Both the position numbers and the translations under genes were made by a program. Shown here piece after piece: positions 36,344 to 47,817 of a stretch of DNA of 64,000 nucleotides. The notes under the pieces were generated by a model, which worked only from the letters and a program-made list of their open reading frames with translations, did no database searches and had not been told where the DNA came from. This DNA comes from Chrysoperla carnea (Eukaryota > Arthropoda > Insecta > Neuroptera > Chrysopidae): the NCBI RefSeq assembly GCF_905475395.1, contig NC_058338.1:92737435-92801434 (forward strand), written 5' to 3'. Each line of letters starts with the position of its first letter. Position 1 is the stretch's first letter.

Positions 36344-36546
36344 ACATCATAAATTCAGTACCGTTTCTCAACCTTTTTAGTTGTGCGATCCCGTAAATCC
36401 TAAATGTTGTAAATTATTCATTAGCACCGTGACCGCATCAAAATCGTATTTTTATCAATATTAAAGCTTTACATTTCAAGCTACCTTCACTTCGAATTCT
36501 TACGAGGCAGAGCAAGGGCGAGAAGATATTTTAGCTATTTATAGTA

Positions 36547-36983
36547 CAGTTAAAGATGTTCAAATAAAGGAAAATGCTCGCTTTGCTAAAACCACATGGA
36601 ATGTGATTCTTAGGTGTCAAATATCATTAATAACGCATGAGTTAGTGGAGTAAATGTTCCTATTTGTTAATAAACAATAAATTCAATGTAACGGTTATTG
36701 TTAAAGTTGACTTACAATATTAATAAATAGGCAACTTGAATTACTTATACGTTATATATTATAATAATTTTCGATTATTTGACAAACACTTGACTTAAAA
36801 ATTGATCGTTTCATTGAATTAAAAATTTATTGTTGATTAACAAATAGAAACATTTGTGCCATTAACTCTACCGTTATTCATGATATTTGACACCTAAGAA
36901 ACACATTCCAAGAGATTTTAACAAAATGCGAGCTGTTATTTCATTTTCCTTTATTAGTCGATTTTTGTAACATCTTTTACTCG
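36547..36983. mobile_element. family D foldback MITE, copy 2
   Basis: CAGTTAAAGATGTTCAAATAAAGG start, AACAAATAGGAAC and AATAAATAGGCAACTT pairs returning inverted, and an AACATCTTTTACT end. Shares the plan of 22801-23297 with more mismatches. Confidence 0.72.
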
Positions 36984-37213
36984 AAAATAGACGGGTAGTT
37001 TTACAAATTTTAAACCAATTTACGGTAGGGTAATCTGAAAATATTTTATATATAGGTATTATAATTATAATATTTTATCTAAATAAAGAAAGTTCTGGAA
37101 AAGAAATTTAAGGACTACATTTTAATAGTTAATTTAAAAGCGTCATGTATTTTAAAATTTTACATACATACAAATCATAAATATTTACAATTTTTTTTTA
37201 TAAATTAATATAA
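36984..37213. other. 3' flank of the V-ATPase subunit gene
   Basis: AT-rich sequence downstream of the minus-strand stop codon. No canonical AATAAA was found close to it. Confidence 0.35.
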
Positions 37214-39237
37214 TTATTTTTTTATTGGATCATTGCAGTTTGGATCTATTTTGTTACCCTAAAAAAGAAAAAGGCAAATAATTCCGGTAAGTTACGTTTC
37301 GCGTTCATACATTCGCAAACTGGATTTATATGCGAACCCATTCTATAAATAAAGGTGTGTTTTTTTAAACTTACCATTTGCAAAAAAATTAAAAATAAGT
37401 CAAGTAATAAAAATGGTTCGAAACAAAAGCTTGATCACTTAAAAGTCTGGATGTATTTCAAATGCATGATTATTTTTAGGTCGATAGGTTCTAGGTTAAA
37501 TGGGGCCCAAATTAATTTTTTCAAACGAAACCCTATATTTTTTGTAGATGATTCGTTTTTTATAAGAAAAAAAAGTTTTTTATCAATGTATATTTTTTGT
37601 GATTAAAGCAATAAATAACATATATTTTCATTGTAACTATTGTTATTTAAGTTAAATTCCTAGAATGTAAGAAATGTTTATTTAAACACAAAATCGTTGA
37701 AAATTTAAAAAAACATTCTGTATTTTTATGTTAAGCGGGCGAACTTGACTACCGAACATTCAGATACTTAACCGGTCTAGTAAAAACCTAGAGTTTTTAA
37801 ATATTTTGAGCTGTTAAGACTGATATTTAAACCTCTCGGAGTAATCGCTTCAGGGCGATTCTTTTAACACCTACCACGAGAATATCTTAACAAAATAAAC
37901 GTATATACTTACCCAATTACAAGCAAGCATTAAATGAGCTGCTTTTTTAATCGATGGCCCTTCTAATGGATTCAATTGAGCAAGAAAAGTTACCACCCAA
38001 CTAAAAAAAAAAAAAAAGTTGTTTTCTTAAGTAAAATAATTTAATTTTAATGAATAAATGTTTCAGTACTTACAAAAGCCACGCACAGCAAGCTGTTAAT
38101 ATTAGGCAGGTTCTTATTACCCTAAAAATAAACAAAAACTTTGAGATATTTTTCGGTTATCCGAAGAGTATGAATGTTAATCTTATAAACATGACGAAAA
38201 AAATTTATACTTCTGAATTTCACAAACATATTCTCAACCAAACGTATAATTTTTAAATTCTGATTCATATACGCTTTCTGAAATAAATGACGAATTCATA
38301 AGCATACATCAACGATAAAAAATAATCTGAATCTGCGTGGAATTTTTCTCTTTAGTCCAAATTGTATATGTATTTTATTGGATCAAAACTAGCTGAAGAA
38401 ACTTAGGGTGGCATTTTTTGCCATTGCCCAAGGACGGCGCCTTGTGTAAATTTGGCCAAGAAAATGTAATAAAGATATAGGTAAAAAAGTATATGATTAA
38501 GGTAATATGAGCACCAAAGCAATTTTAGATTTAGGGTTGAAATTGAAGTTTGATGATTAATTTTGTTATAACTTCATGAATGTAGACGAAAAATAACAAT
38601 TAAAGTTTTTTATATTTGACTTGGTTTTCGAAAAATCGAAAGCTAAATTTCCACCGACTAGTTATGGAAAAATCTATGAAAACATATTATCCATCTACCG
38701 TTTTACCACAAAATTAATGTTAAATATTCCTACTTTTGAAGTCATTTATTTATTTAAATAATCGGACAACCCTACCCTAAAATTTTCAGAATTGATTTAG
38801 ACTTAGTCTAACTTCATATAAAAAAAAATCAAGCTTTTTAATTTAAAATTGCCTTGGTTTTCGTATCTACTTAAATGCGTTCTGGTGAGTTGAAACAGCG
38901 CAAAAATCTCAATTACTACGTTATTGCGCCAATTGTTTGTTCGTGCATGGGGACTTTTAGTAAAATTTGCACCTTGAAACAAAATCGAAATACTAAATCT
39001 TGACGTCACATAATAACAGTAATACTATCTACAATAATTTATAAGAAGCTCATTTCGATCGCCATTTTAATAAGTTAGGTACTCCAATTTACATGTTTCT
39101 AATTTCATAAATATCAAATAATATACGTACCCAGTATTTGGACCTTTAGCAAAAAATGGACAAACAATACCAATAATACCCCAGAATGTTGAAATTGTAG
39201 CAAATGGTATCCACACACCTGCTTCTATAGTCACCAT
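37214..39237 (-). CDS. VhaM9.7: V-type proton ATPase subunit e (VhaM9.7-like)
   Basis: Four exons with good GT..AG borders and matching phase: 39237-39131, 38121-38074, 38000-37913, 37258-37214. They give 95 residues, against about 80-90 for the family. The product has two membrane segments: about residues 9-29 (WIPFATISTFWGIIGIVCPF) and about 39-60 (RTCLILTACCAWLFWVVTFL). Family marks are FFAKGPNTGG after the first segment (GPN is nearly universal), then AQLNPLEGP following the second. Subunit e is a small hydrophobic component of the membrane Vo sector, needed for assembly of the proton pump that acidifies vesicles and, in insects, energises apical membranes. The C-terminal tail (NWGNKIDPNCNDPIKK) is encoded by the last exon and varies among animals. 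The reading is intact. A family G repeat lies inside intron 1. Confidence 0.93.
38506..38863. repeat. family G repeat, copy 1, in an intron
   Basis: GAGCACCAAAGCAATTTTAG at the left pairs with AAAATTGCCTTGGTTTTCG at the right. Inside are 'aacttcatgaatgtagacga' and 'gacttggttttcgaaa', shared with 49601-50610. It lies in intron 1 of the V-ATPase e gene. Confidence 0.65.
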
Positions 39238-39899
39238 TTTTGATCCGGTCTTGCGTCAATTTGTCACATTAAAAATTTACACAAGCGTATGAGTAAATAA
39301 CAATATTTCTTAGAATATTGGTATTTTTGAAATCAATCGACAAACACACTCACATACAAATTGTTTATCAATTAAAATAATCATTTTTTTACACTTACGC
39401 TAGCCTATAGCTTTTTTTTAACCGTCACATGATAAAAATGATAATAAAAGAGGCTCAGATAATTTCATTATGACTCAAGTATGTAATTATTTATTTAAAA
39501 AAAAAATAACAATATTTAATCGCGAGATAAATAATGCTATGTTTAGAAATATGAAACGTTTTTAAAAGTACCGAATATAAAACGCTCTGTTTACGCCCAG
39601 TTTCATACGATTAGACCGAATTTGGTTTTGGTTAATGAAAGAAAAAATCCTATTCAATTAGTAAAATTGTGTGAGAAAATTAATTTTTGAATTTTAATGA
39701 CGTCACCAAGAACAATATATTGTTAGGCCCTCGGCGGCGTTTTCCTTAAAATCGTGGTTATAACACACTAAATTTTGTCTACATAAATTTTGAACTAACA
39801 ATATAGTCCTGTAAATGAATCCATTTATGAGACGCATATCTACTGACGAACCAGGTATCCATGCATATTTTGAGCTCGGTACATTTTTTATTTTGTCTT
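39238..39899. other. 5' flank of the V-ATPase subunit gene; no other gene
   Basis: AT-rich sequence with no recognisable coding similarity. The promoter should be here but is not identifiable. Confidence 0.4.
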
Positions 39900-40560
39900 T
39901 GAATCAAGTACTTCAAACAGAAACCTGGATCTTGGTTAGGCTATCGAACTAGCTGATGCTGTGAAATATATTTTGATTGAAAGAGTAGAAGAATTCAGGA
40001 AAATTTTCAAAAATTTGAACGATATCGGCGATAAATTCGACATAGAAGTTCGGAAGCCAAGGTTCATGTCACAACAGACTCAACGCTTGAATATACAGAC
40101 TGATTCAGTTGAAGATTATAGATCGAATTTTGAACCGTCGCAATATTTTATCAAATTTAACTTGGCTCTTTCTCAATAAAATGAAAAATTTTGATCAAAA
40201 CTCTTGCTCGACTTTTTGAACTAGAATATTTAATTTTGCACGATGATTCTCTTGACATCTGGGTCGACGAAGTTCAACTTTAGCGAAAACGCATTGCCGG
40301 ACGGAGTGCCAAAAATTCATTCAAAGCACTCGATATTGGAAATAAAGATGCGTTTCCGAATGTCTGCTAAATGCTTCGCGTTCTGGCAGTTTTGTCTGCG
40401 GCAACAGCGACGAATGAACGCTTCTTTTCAACCTTGCGTCGTCCCAAAACATACCTTAGATAGACAATGTCTGAAGATCGGCTAAAAGGTTTAGTCCTCG
40501 CTCAATATATATCGGGTTGTAGAAGTCGATGCGCACAGAGTTTTGGAAAGATTTTTTCTG
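39900..40560 (+). pseudogene. degenerate hAT-family transposase
   Basis: An open piece at 39961-40179 (FRKIFKNLNDIGDKFDIEVRK, then RFMSQQTQRLN and DYRSNFEPSQYFIKF) matches the region before the hAT catalytic core in ZMYM1-like elements. After stops and frame changes, the C-terminal region survives brokenly at 40320-40500 (a disrupted version of the TAT/NERSFS motif, then TLDRQCLKIG). The tail resembles the remnant at 51451-51715, so both derive from one family. Confidence 0.7.
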
Positions 40561-42198
40561 TATCTGTAGAATTAACTTAATATTAAATTTTAACTTAATC
40601 AAATGTTCTCTTACGCGAAAAAGACTCTTGTTTTATTGACTTTATGATCTAACACGGCGAACAAAAGCTTGAACCCCTCCCTTGGATAATTCCTGCACAC
40701 GGGCCTGCATATTATTATTAAGTAATAATATTTTATGAATGTATAGATTTTCGATAAGTTAGCTAAATTTATTAAATATTACGCCATACGCCATACTGGT
40801 TTTTTGTGGACTCTTGATGACATTTTGGTAACATTTTTTTGAATATCTCTGCTTCTATTCATTCGATTGAGACGAATAAAAAAGAAAATCTCAAGAAAAC
40901 TGCACTAACCTTACATTTTCAACTTTCTCTAATAACTTTTCGATAAGTGCAGGAATTGAGTGGAAATTCTGGAAAAAATATTACTTATGATCATAAAAAA
41001 GTAACACCTACAACACCTCAATTTTGAGAAAAAAAACGCTTTCTGTATTTTCTACAACAAAAGAAATGTATTTAAAAAAAAAAATTGCCTTCTCCCAAAA
41101 TTCTTCAACATTGACTATCAAAATCCGGTAAATTTACCCAACTAATATATCTTTCTAAATTGTTCAAAACTAAAAGCGAAACAGGCCCCAAAAGAGCTTA
41201 TACATTGACTTGCCTCTCAGATTGTGCCGACAATGTAAAATAAATTTTTTATTTCCAATCGAAATTTTAATCAAGCACTCGAATTATTGATAAGTAGATA
41301 CTAGGTATAATATTTCAATATATTTTCAATAAAAACATAATTTACGTATACAGAATTCCTTATAATCGTTAATCTACCATAACATTTTTGGAAGTTCTAA
41401 TATCTAAAATCTCTACAAATATAGTTCAGATTATTTACCCATTATTAGAAAGGGATGATTTTTCATTTTAGAGCCAAGATATGACTCTAGAAATAAGTAT
41501 GAATGTCAATCAATCAAAATTCAAGGTTTTTTTATTGATATTAGAGGTGCATTAGATACAGACAACGCCCAATTGTGTACGGAATTTCTATACCTTGTTT
41601 TTTAACGATTAAATTGGTCTAAAAATTGTAAAATAGCTTATTTGGTAATTCAAATTTTAACCAAATATAAAGGTTTTTTTCGTGTGGCCTCCCAATAAAA
41701 TCACTGACACCCATTGCGATATTATTTTTACAAATTTTCGAGTAAATATTATTTAATTTCACAAATTATGTTAATCAATAATTATAGTCCGGGTGGTAGA
41801 CGCAAATATTAAGAAAATTAGACAAATAATTTTAATTTTACAGGCATTTAATTTGCATAAATAAATTGGAAACGATATATTATGTGCGTTTTGCACTAAC
41901 ATAAAAATTTAGCAATTTTCGAGCACAAAAAACTCGAAATGGCTGAAAGTACTTTTCTAAGGCGTTGTTTTGTGCACTGATCATGAATTTTTGGTTCATT
42001 TTGCTGTCCGAGGTGTGGAAAAAAAGAAATGACCATTTTAAGCGCGAAGTTTGTACTGAACATGGAAATTTTTGGTTTTCTTGACTCTAGCTTTGAACAG
42101 AGAAGTCAGATTAAAAAGTTTTCAGTGCATACGCACAATTTTCCGTCACGGATTTTCAAGATCCATTTAAAGGTCATGGGGTCCAGATATGGCTACTT
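40561..42198. other. no gene seen
   Basis: AT-rich; short frames only. Confidence 0.4.
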
Positions 42199-42538
42199 AT
42201 GCCCATTTTAACTGTTTTTTTAAATAAAAAATTAATATTGGATCTCATGGATATATTGCAGATAAAACTCAACAGCCTTGCATCCAGTTTTCCGGAGATA
42301 ATAACAGCATGCTTTCTATTCTTGGCAGACTTTCCAGTTACAACCGCAACAGCTGAAAGAAGTTTTTCAAAATTAGAACTGATAAAAAATTAGGATTTCG
42401 ATGAGACAGGAACGGCTATCAGACTTGTCACTATTGTATATAGAGGCAGAAATTATAGAAAAACGGAAATTGTCTTCAACTATAGATGATTTAATAAATC
42501 AATTTGCCGAAAAAAGGACAAGAAAAGTGTTTATTTAA
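42199..42538 (+). pseudogene. hAT transposase C-terminal fragment
   Basis: DFPVTTATAERSFSKLELIKN is the hAT dimerisation signature. After a one-base frame change the rest follows: MRQERLSDLSLLYIEAEIIE and DDLINQFAEKRTRKVFI, then a stop at about 42536-42538. The upstream catalytic domain is missing. Confidence 0.85.
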
Positions 42539-42904
42539 TTTGAATTGTTTGGCTAGCTTAATTTCTGGGAGGAAGTGATAACTTATAATCAATAAATATT
42601 TATTTTAATTTATTTATTTTAAGGTAAGCATTTTTGTTTCTTTTGCAAAAAATCAATACCCTTTATTTGGGCCCCCAACTAAATTTGATACAGGACCTCT
42701 TCAAAGCGAGCTACTTCACTGATCGGAGCTATTGGTCAAAATGCGTTTAAATCACGATACTTTTTGGAAAAACATCTTTTAAGAATGTAATTATTTGTTC
42801 TAGCGTTTGGACTAACTGCATGTTTTGTTTTTTTATCATTACAAATAATGAATAATTTGTGAATCATTTTAATAATATAAAGCAGAGCTGGACATTTATT
42901 AAAT

Positions 42905-43510
42905 TTTGAGATATCAATATTTCTTGTAATTTATTATGAGTTTTATAAAAAGGATCCTCTTCTTGGGTTGAACTTTAACAATTAAATAATTCTCAATTCG
43001 ACTGTATTTTTTTTTTATGTTTGTTACCTCAGAACTTTTGACTGGATGAACCGATTTTGATGGTTCTTTATCTATTTGAAAGCTAATGCTTCCCGTGTGG
43101 TCCCATTTCATTTTGGTCTAGTTCTGATAACCGCATCTATGAGAAAACCATAAAATATCACGCCAACCGATTTCGATGATTCTTTTTTAGTGACAAATAA
43201 GTGTACTTCAGATTCACTAAAAATCACAAAATAAAAATAAAAAGAAGAAAACCGATTTCAAAAGAAAAACTTTTCCAAAATAAATTAATATCCACTAAAA
43301 AGTAAAAAAATAACGAAAATATAATGTAGTTACAATTATTGTTATTTTTGGAGTCGGTGTCAGCCAAGTTAATGTAGCAATCTGTTCTGTCAGACTTGTT
43401 TCCTTGGCTGACACCAACTCCAAAAATAACAATAATTGTAACTATCATTATATTATCGTTATTTTTTTACTTTTTATAGTGCATATTAATTTGTTTTGGA
43501 ATTTTTTTTT
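42905..43510 (-). mobile_element. family F element, copy 2
   Basis: Reverse copy of 23921-24541, with GTCGGTGTCAGCCAAG and CTTGGCTGACACCAAC forming the same central hairpin, plus the 'cccgtgtggtcccatttcat' and 'tcacgccaaccgatttcg' blocks. Open frames inside are repeat noise. Confidence 0.7.
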
Positions 43511-44175
43511 TTTTTATTTTTTGGCTTAGTTGTTATTCTTATTTGATTTCAATTATTTACAATAAATTTGTACGAAAAAATACGTCCTTGATTACTTAAT
43601 AATTATATGCACATGTAATTACCAGATTCGTACTAATAGAACACAATAATGCAGTAAAATCTCTTTAAAATAACATTTTTAAGTAAATCATGAAACATTA
43701 AGATATAATGAATAAAAGGAACCTAAAGAATTAGGATGTTCAAATTTTCGTCCGGCTCGCTGAACCTCTTACATTAAAATATGAGGTCCACCGATAAATA
43801 AAGCGATATCTTCATGAAAGTACAGATCGTATGACCACCTAATGATTTCTTTAGGACATTCGCAGAAAAAATGAATGTACGGAAATATTTAAGACTAATG
43901 TTAAAAATTTTGTTGGTGGATTATGTTAGAGCTTGGGAAAATTAGACGAAAATTGAGTGTCAAATTTTTCGAAAATCACTTATAAAAAAAAAAAAAAAAA
44001 AAAAAAACACACTTTGAATGTATTTTACAGAAAAACGAGTGCCGTTTGTTATAATTTTCTTTATAGGAAAATATTTGTCATGCTTTTAACTAATGAATAT
44101 TAGTTTTCCAAATTAAACTCAAGAAAATTATCCTTGTTACATAATAAAGCACACCTTCAATATAAGATTTATATG
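43511..44175. other. no gene seen
   Basis: AT-rich, with an A run around 43987-44006. Confidence 0.4.
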
Positions 44176-44179
44176 ATAA

Positions 44180-44733
44180 CAAGTGAAAACAAACAGTTGA
44201 CTGAATTAATTGTTGAAATACCATGCATAGTCAGTGTTGATTTCTTTATCACATTAAACATACATACATGTGACACATACATAACTGATATTCAAGTATG
44301 GTACATACTATAAAATTTCCGCCTAATTGGTGCTCTCACGGGTAAACAGTGATGTTTACGAAAAAATGTTTCAAGCAAAAGTTGTTTATTTTTATAAGGA
44401 AAATTTTTTACATTTAAACTTTTATTCTATCTCTAACGGTTTACAAGATGGGTCTTACGGACCCAAGACCCAATTGACCTATGATGTCCATTTACGAACT
44501 CGACCTCACTTTTTACGTCCTGAGTACGCTGTAAAAATTTCAGCTTGATATATTTTTTCGTTTTTGAGTTATCGTGTCCACAGACGGACGGACAACCGGA
44601 AATGGACTAATTAGGTGATTTTATGAACACTTATACCAAAATTTTGTTGGTAGCATCATTATTTTTAAGCGTTACAAATTTGGGACTAAACTTAGTATAC
44701 CTTTCATATTACATATATGCATGGTATAAAAAC
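44180..44733 (+). repeat. family A repeat, copy 7
   Basis: ACAAGTGAAAACAAACAGTT start, ACAGTGATGTTTACG block, GGGTCTTACGGACCC core (one change in the stem), GGACGGACAACCGGAAATGG, and a TATGCATGGTATAAAAA end. Confidence 0.8.
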
Positions 44734-44972
44734 GCAAACCGTAAGGGGTATTAAATAATTTACCTGCTTATAAAGGGCTTTAAAGTAGTCCGGCGGTTGT
44801 GTGTCAACTGTGTAGTCAACAAGGCAATTTGTATGACGTAAATGTAATAAAATACTATAAAAATATCGTAAAAGTGTCAAAAACCAAAGTTTTTTATGTT
44901 TTCTTTTTGGAAAGAGTCGTAAAGTAAAGTTTTTTGCATAAACAGAATCAGTGAATATTATCCACCCAACGC

Positions 44973-45326
44973 ATGAACAACCAGTGCTCCATCTTCACCT
45001 GTGAAATCTCAGCCATTATCTATACATTAAAAATCATCACAACAAAAAATTACAAAACCAAGAACGTCATCTACTCCGATTCCAACTCCGCACTGAAAGC
45101 CATCAGCAATCAGAATAGTACCCATTCACTAGTACATATAGCTCAGCAACTCATAGACGAAACAACAAATCAAGGTTCCAGTGTTGTACTAGCATGGATC
45201 TCAGCACACCAAGGAATACAAGGCAACGAATTAGCTGGCCAATCAGCTAAGGAAGCCACACGAAGTGAAGATATAACAAATACAACAGTAACACATTGTG
45301 AAGCTAAGAAACACATAAATAAATAA
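44973..45326 (+). pseudogene. non-LTR retrotransposon RNase H domain
   Basis: 117 open codons: TCEISAIIYTLK (catalytic Glu), NVIYSDSNSALKAI (catalytic Asp), VVLAWISAHQGIQGNELAG (the HxGxxGNExAD-type motif, with the last Asp-equivalent changed in AGQSAKEA). The first catalytic Asp lies upstream of the truncation. The frame ends where the later insertion begins. Confidence 0.88.
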
Positions 45327-45820
45327 ATAATAGTTTAAAAAAACTAAAAAAACACGCTTTTATAGCAAATCGAACTAAAAACTTAAAAATAATTTTTAAT
45401 AACAAAGAGTTTATATTACCGTAGCAGAAGGTTATACAATCAATCATAATTAATTACTTAAAAATAAAAATATAATAAAATTTAAGTTACAAACAGAATT
45501 ATTAAATTCAGAGTGAAAAGTCGTGGGGTGCTTGACATATTAAAGATTATACAATCATTCTATTGTCAACTATCTATGAGTGGAGAGTTATGGAAATGTA
45601 GTGAAATGCACCCCACGCTTTTCACTCTGAATTTAATAATTCTGTTTGTAACTTAAATTTTATTATATTTTCATTTTTAAGTAATTAATTATGATTGATT
45701 GTATAACCTTCTGCTACGGTAATATAAACTCTTTGTTATTAAAAATTATTTTTAAGTTTTTAGTTCGATTTGCTATAAAAGCGTGTTTTTTTAGTTTTCT
45801 TAAACTATTATTTATTTTAT
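45318..45820. repeat. near-perfect palindrome, ~215-bp arms
   Basis: The left arm (about 45318-45533) and right arm (about 45605-45820) are reverse complements over about 215 bp. By eye they differ at only about three positions: A/G at the outer A run, A/G in AAAAAT(A/G)AAAAT, and one extra base in AAAAGTCGTGGGGTGC versus AAAAGCGTGGGGTGC. The loop is about 70 bp and has no gene. Confidence 0.9.
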
Positions 45821-45874
45821 ACTTTTTAGTACGATTTATCAATTAGTTTTTTGTGGATATATGGTATTAAAATG

Positions 45875-46160
45875 TATTACGAATCGTTTCGTAATCTATT
45901 CATCTCATTTAAAGCATCACTATTGCACGGGGTTTTTCCTGTTAACTTAGAGCAATCAAGTTCTTCAATGCGAATACCGTCTAAGGTTCTTACACGACTA
46001 AGTGCCACATAAGCTTGTCCAGCAGCAATAACAGTCGTGAGCCTAGATAAATGACTGCATGATCAACTGTACAACCTTGCATTTTGTGAACAGTCGAAGC
46101 CCAACTCAGGATTAGTGGCAACATTCGTCTTTCAGCAGTTCCATAGCTACGCCCTCGTGG
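45875..46160 (-). pseudogene. Helitron Pif1-like helicase C-terminal relic
   Basis: On the minus strand the piece reads YGTAERRMLPLILSWASTVH then KMQGCTVDHAVIYLG. After a frameshift it continues AGQAYVALSRVRTLDGIRIE, EELDCSKLTGKTPCN and ALNEMNRLRND. The 'A-x-TVHKMQG' and 'QAYVALSRVR' motifs are the last helicase motifs of Pif1/RecD-type helicases in Helitrons. All upstream domains (Rep, Walker A) are missing, so it is dead. Confidence 0.85.
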
Positions 46161-46400
46161 GTAAACAGTGAAGTTTACAAAAAAAATTTTCAAACAAAAG
46201 TTGTTTATTTTTTTATAAAGAACATTTTTTACATTTGAACTTTTGTTCTATCTCTAACGGTTTACAAGATGGGTCCTACGGACCCAAGACCCAATTGACC
46301 CATATTGCTCATTTACGAACTTGACCTCAGTTTTTAGGTCCTGAGTACGCTATAAAAATTTCATCTTGATATCCTTTTTCGTTTTTGAGTTATCGTGTTC
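46143..46400 (+). repeat. family A repeat, copy 8 (partial)
   Basis: The middle third only: CCCTCGTGGGTAAACAGTG, GGGTCCTACGGACCC core, 'gagtacgctataaaaatttc' and 'gttttgagttatcgtg'-like end. It breaks into the helicase relic at its left side. Confidence 0.75.
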
Positions 46401-46645
46401 ACTCTCATAGAGGATATATGAAAATAATATATTTATCCTGGCGGCCCTAACAAGGATAATGGGAAATTATTAACGAATTATTGCATTGTCACCGGTTCTT
46501 GAGATGTATGCAAAGTTTCAAGTTAATCAGATGTTTAGAAACCGGTGAAAATCGTGCTCAAAGATTCCGTTACATAGTTACATACATACATACAAACAAA
46601 CAAACATACAGCCCAAGCTTATAAAAGCGTGTTAAAAATGTAATT

Positions 46646-46996
46646 ATGCAACACTGGAAACAAAAATGGCTACAACTCTCACCGACAAAGCTCCATGCAA
46701 TACGCGATAATATTTTCGACAAGCTACCAACCCTTGACCGCCAAAAATATTTTACAATCATTAGATTGCGGATTGGACACACAAACATGAGCCACATCCA
46801 TCTCATAACCAAAAGTAACCCAAACCGATGCCAACACTGCAACGCAATAATATCGGTGAATCACGTTCTTTCACAATGTCAGGGATACCAGCATCAAAGA
46901 AACAAAAATGGATTACCCTCGAAAGCCAAGGATATCCTCAATGATCCCAAATATTTCCCGAGTCTCTTTTCAAGTTTATTAAGGACAATGACTTAA
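46646..46996 (+). pseudogene. non-LTR retrotransposon C-terminal domain
   Basis: 116 open codons with W..KW..L, LRIGHTNMSH and a zinc-knuckle-like CQHCNAIISVNHVLSQCQGY (C-x2-C-x8-H-x4-C). This Cys/His motif follows RNase H in Jockey/I/R1-type elements. It continues the product of 44973-45326 on the other side of the insertion. Confidence 0.85.
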
Positions 46997-47290
46997 TTAT
47001 ATGAACACATTTTGTATTAATAATGACACATGTAAATAATGTATAAGTCTCTGCGGTCGCTAATGACCTAGACGTTAAAAGCGACCTTAAATAATAAAAA
47101 AAAAAAGAAGCATAGCATAAGGTACTGAGTTAAAAGTTTTAAAAATAACAATTTTAAAATGAAATAATTTAAAATTTTGCTCCGCAAGAGGCCCCAAAAT
47201 TATGTTTATTGTGATCAAAGACTTTGGACTGTCATTTACCGCAAAAACATTCACCATACTTGCTCAAACAGCCGGACTACTTTAATAAGA

Positions 47291-47817
47291 ATGCACACAT
47301 ACACGATTTAAAGATGATCCTAAAAAAACGTGATTTTTTGGGAAAGTCCTTATTGTGAACGAAAGAGGTTTCACTATATATTATTTAAATACCTAATATC
47401 TAAATATTTTTACCTCAAAAAAAATTAAATTTCAAAATCAGGAAAAAACAAATTTATAGTAAATACACAATTACTATACTTCTTATCAAAACTAACGTGT
47501 TTTCACTTGTAATTATATTTTTAAGCCTACATTTAAAAAAAAAGTAAGTTTCGTGTCAAGTGCAATCCTGTAAATTTTACTAAAACATTCATAGAAAATT
47601 TCATATCTGTTTTTATATGAAATAGCCAAATTCTGATATTTAGCGCTACGTACATATTAAAAACTGATAAAGCCGTTTATTTGTTCTGCTATAAAAAGAA
47701 GATAACGTTAATAACTTATTTACAAGCATCATAAAACCAGTGTTGAATTGCTCATAGAATCAAAAACCATTTTTTTTAATTTTTTATTTTGTGTCAACAA
47801 ATAACTCTTCAACAATA
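47291..47817. other. 5' flank of the first DM9 gene
   Basis: AT-rich sequence upstream of the ATG at 47818. It must hold the promoter and 5' UTR, but I cannot pick out a core element. Confidence 0.4.

Larger units (their letters stand above)
45327..46640 (-). mobile_element. Helitron-type insertion inside the retrotransposon
   Basis: Interrupts the retroelement reading. It has AACACGCTTTTATA near its left end and TATAAAAGCGTGTT near its right end as short inverted repeats. It includes the palindrome, a helicase C-terminal relic and a partial family A copy. Short inverted ends plus a Pif1-type helicase recall the Helentron/Helitron2 group. Exact ends are uncertain. Confidence 0.5.
44960..47103 (+). 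mobile_element. 5'-truncated non-LTR retrotransposon, interrupted
   Basis: Carries the RNase H part (44973-45326), then foreign DNA, then the C-terminal part (46646-46996). It ends with AATGACCTAGACGTTAAAAG, CGACCTTAAATAATAAA and an A run. The 5' end is truncated in the coding region, as is usual for target-primed insertion. No clear target duplication is seen. Confidence 0.85.
44765..47290 (+). mobile_element. family C MITE-like element split by nested insertions
   Basis: The left piece (44765-44955) starts CTTTAAAGTAGTCCGGCGG and follows the 30590-31078 copy through 'ttttctttttggaaag' to 'ttttgcataaacagaatca'. The right piece (about 47120-47290) resumes at AAGGTACTGAG and ends CAGCCGGACTACTTTAA. 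The sequence between is a non-LTR element that is itself interrupted. About 90 bp of the family C sequence is missing at the junction. Confidence 0.82.

Noticed and set aside
46570-46842. 90-codon minus-strand frame
   Set aside because: Antisense of the retroelement C-terminal domain.
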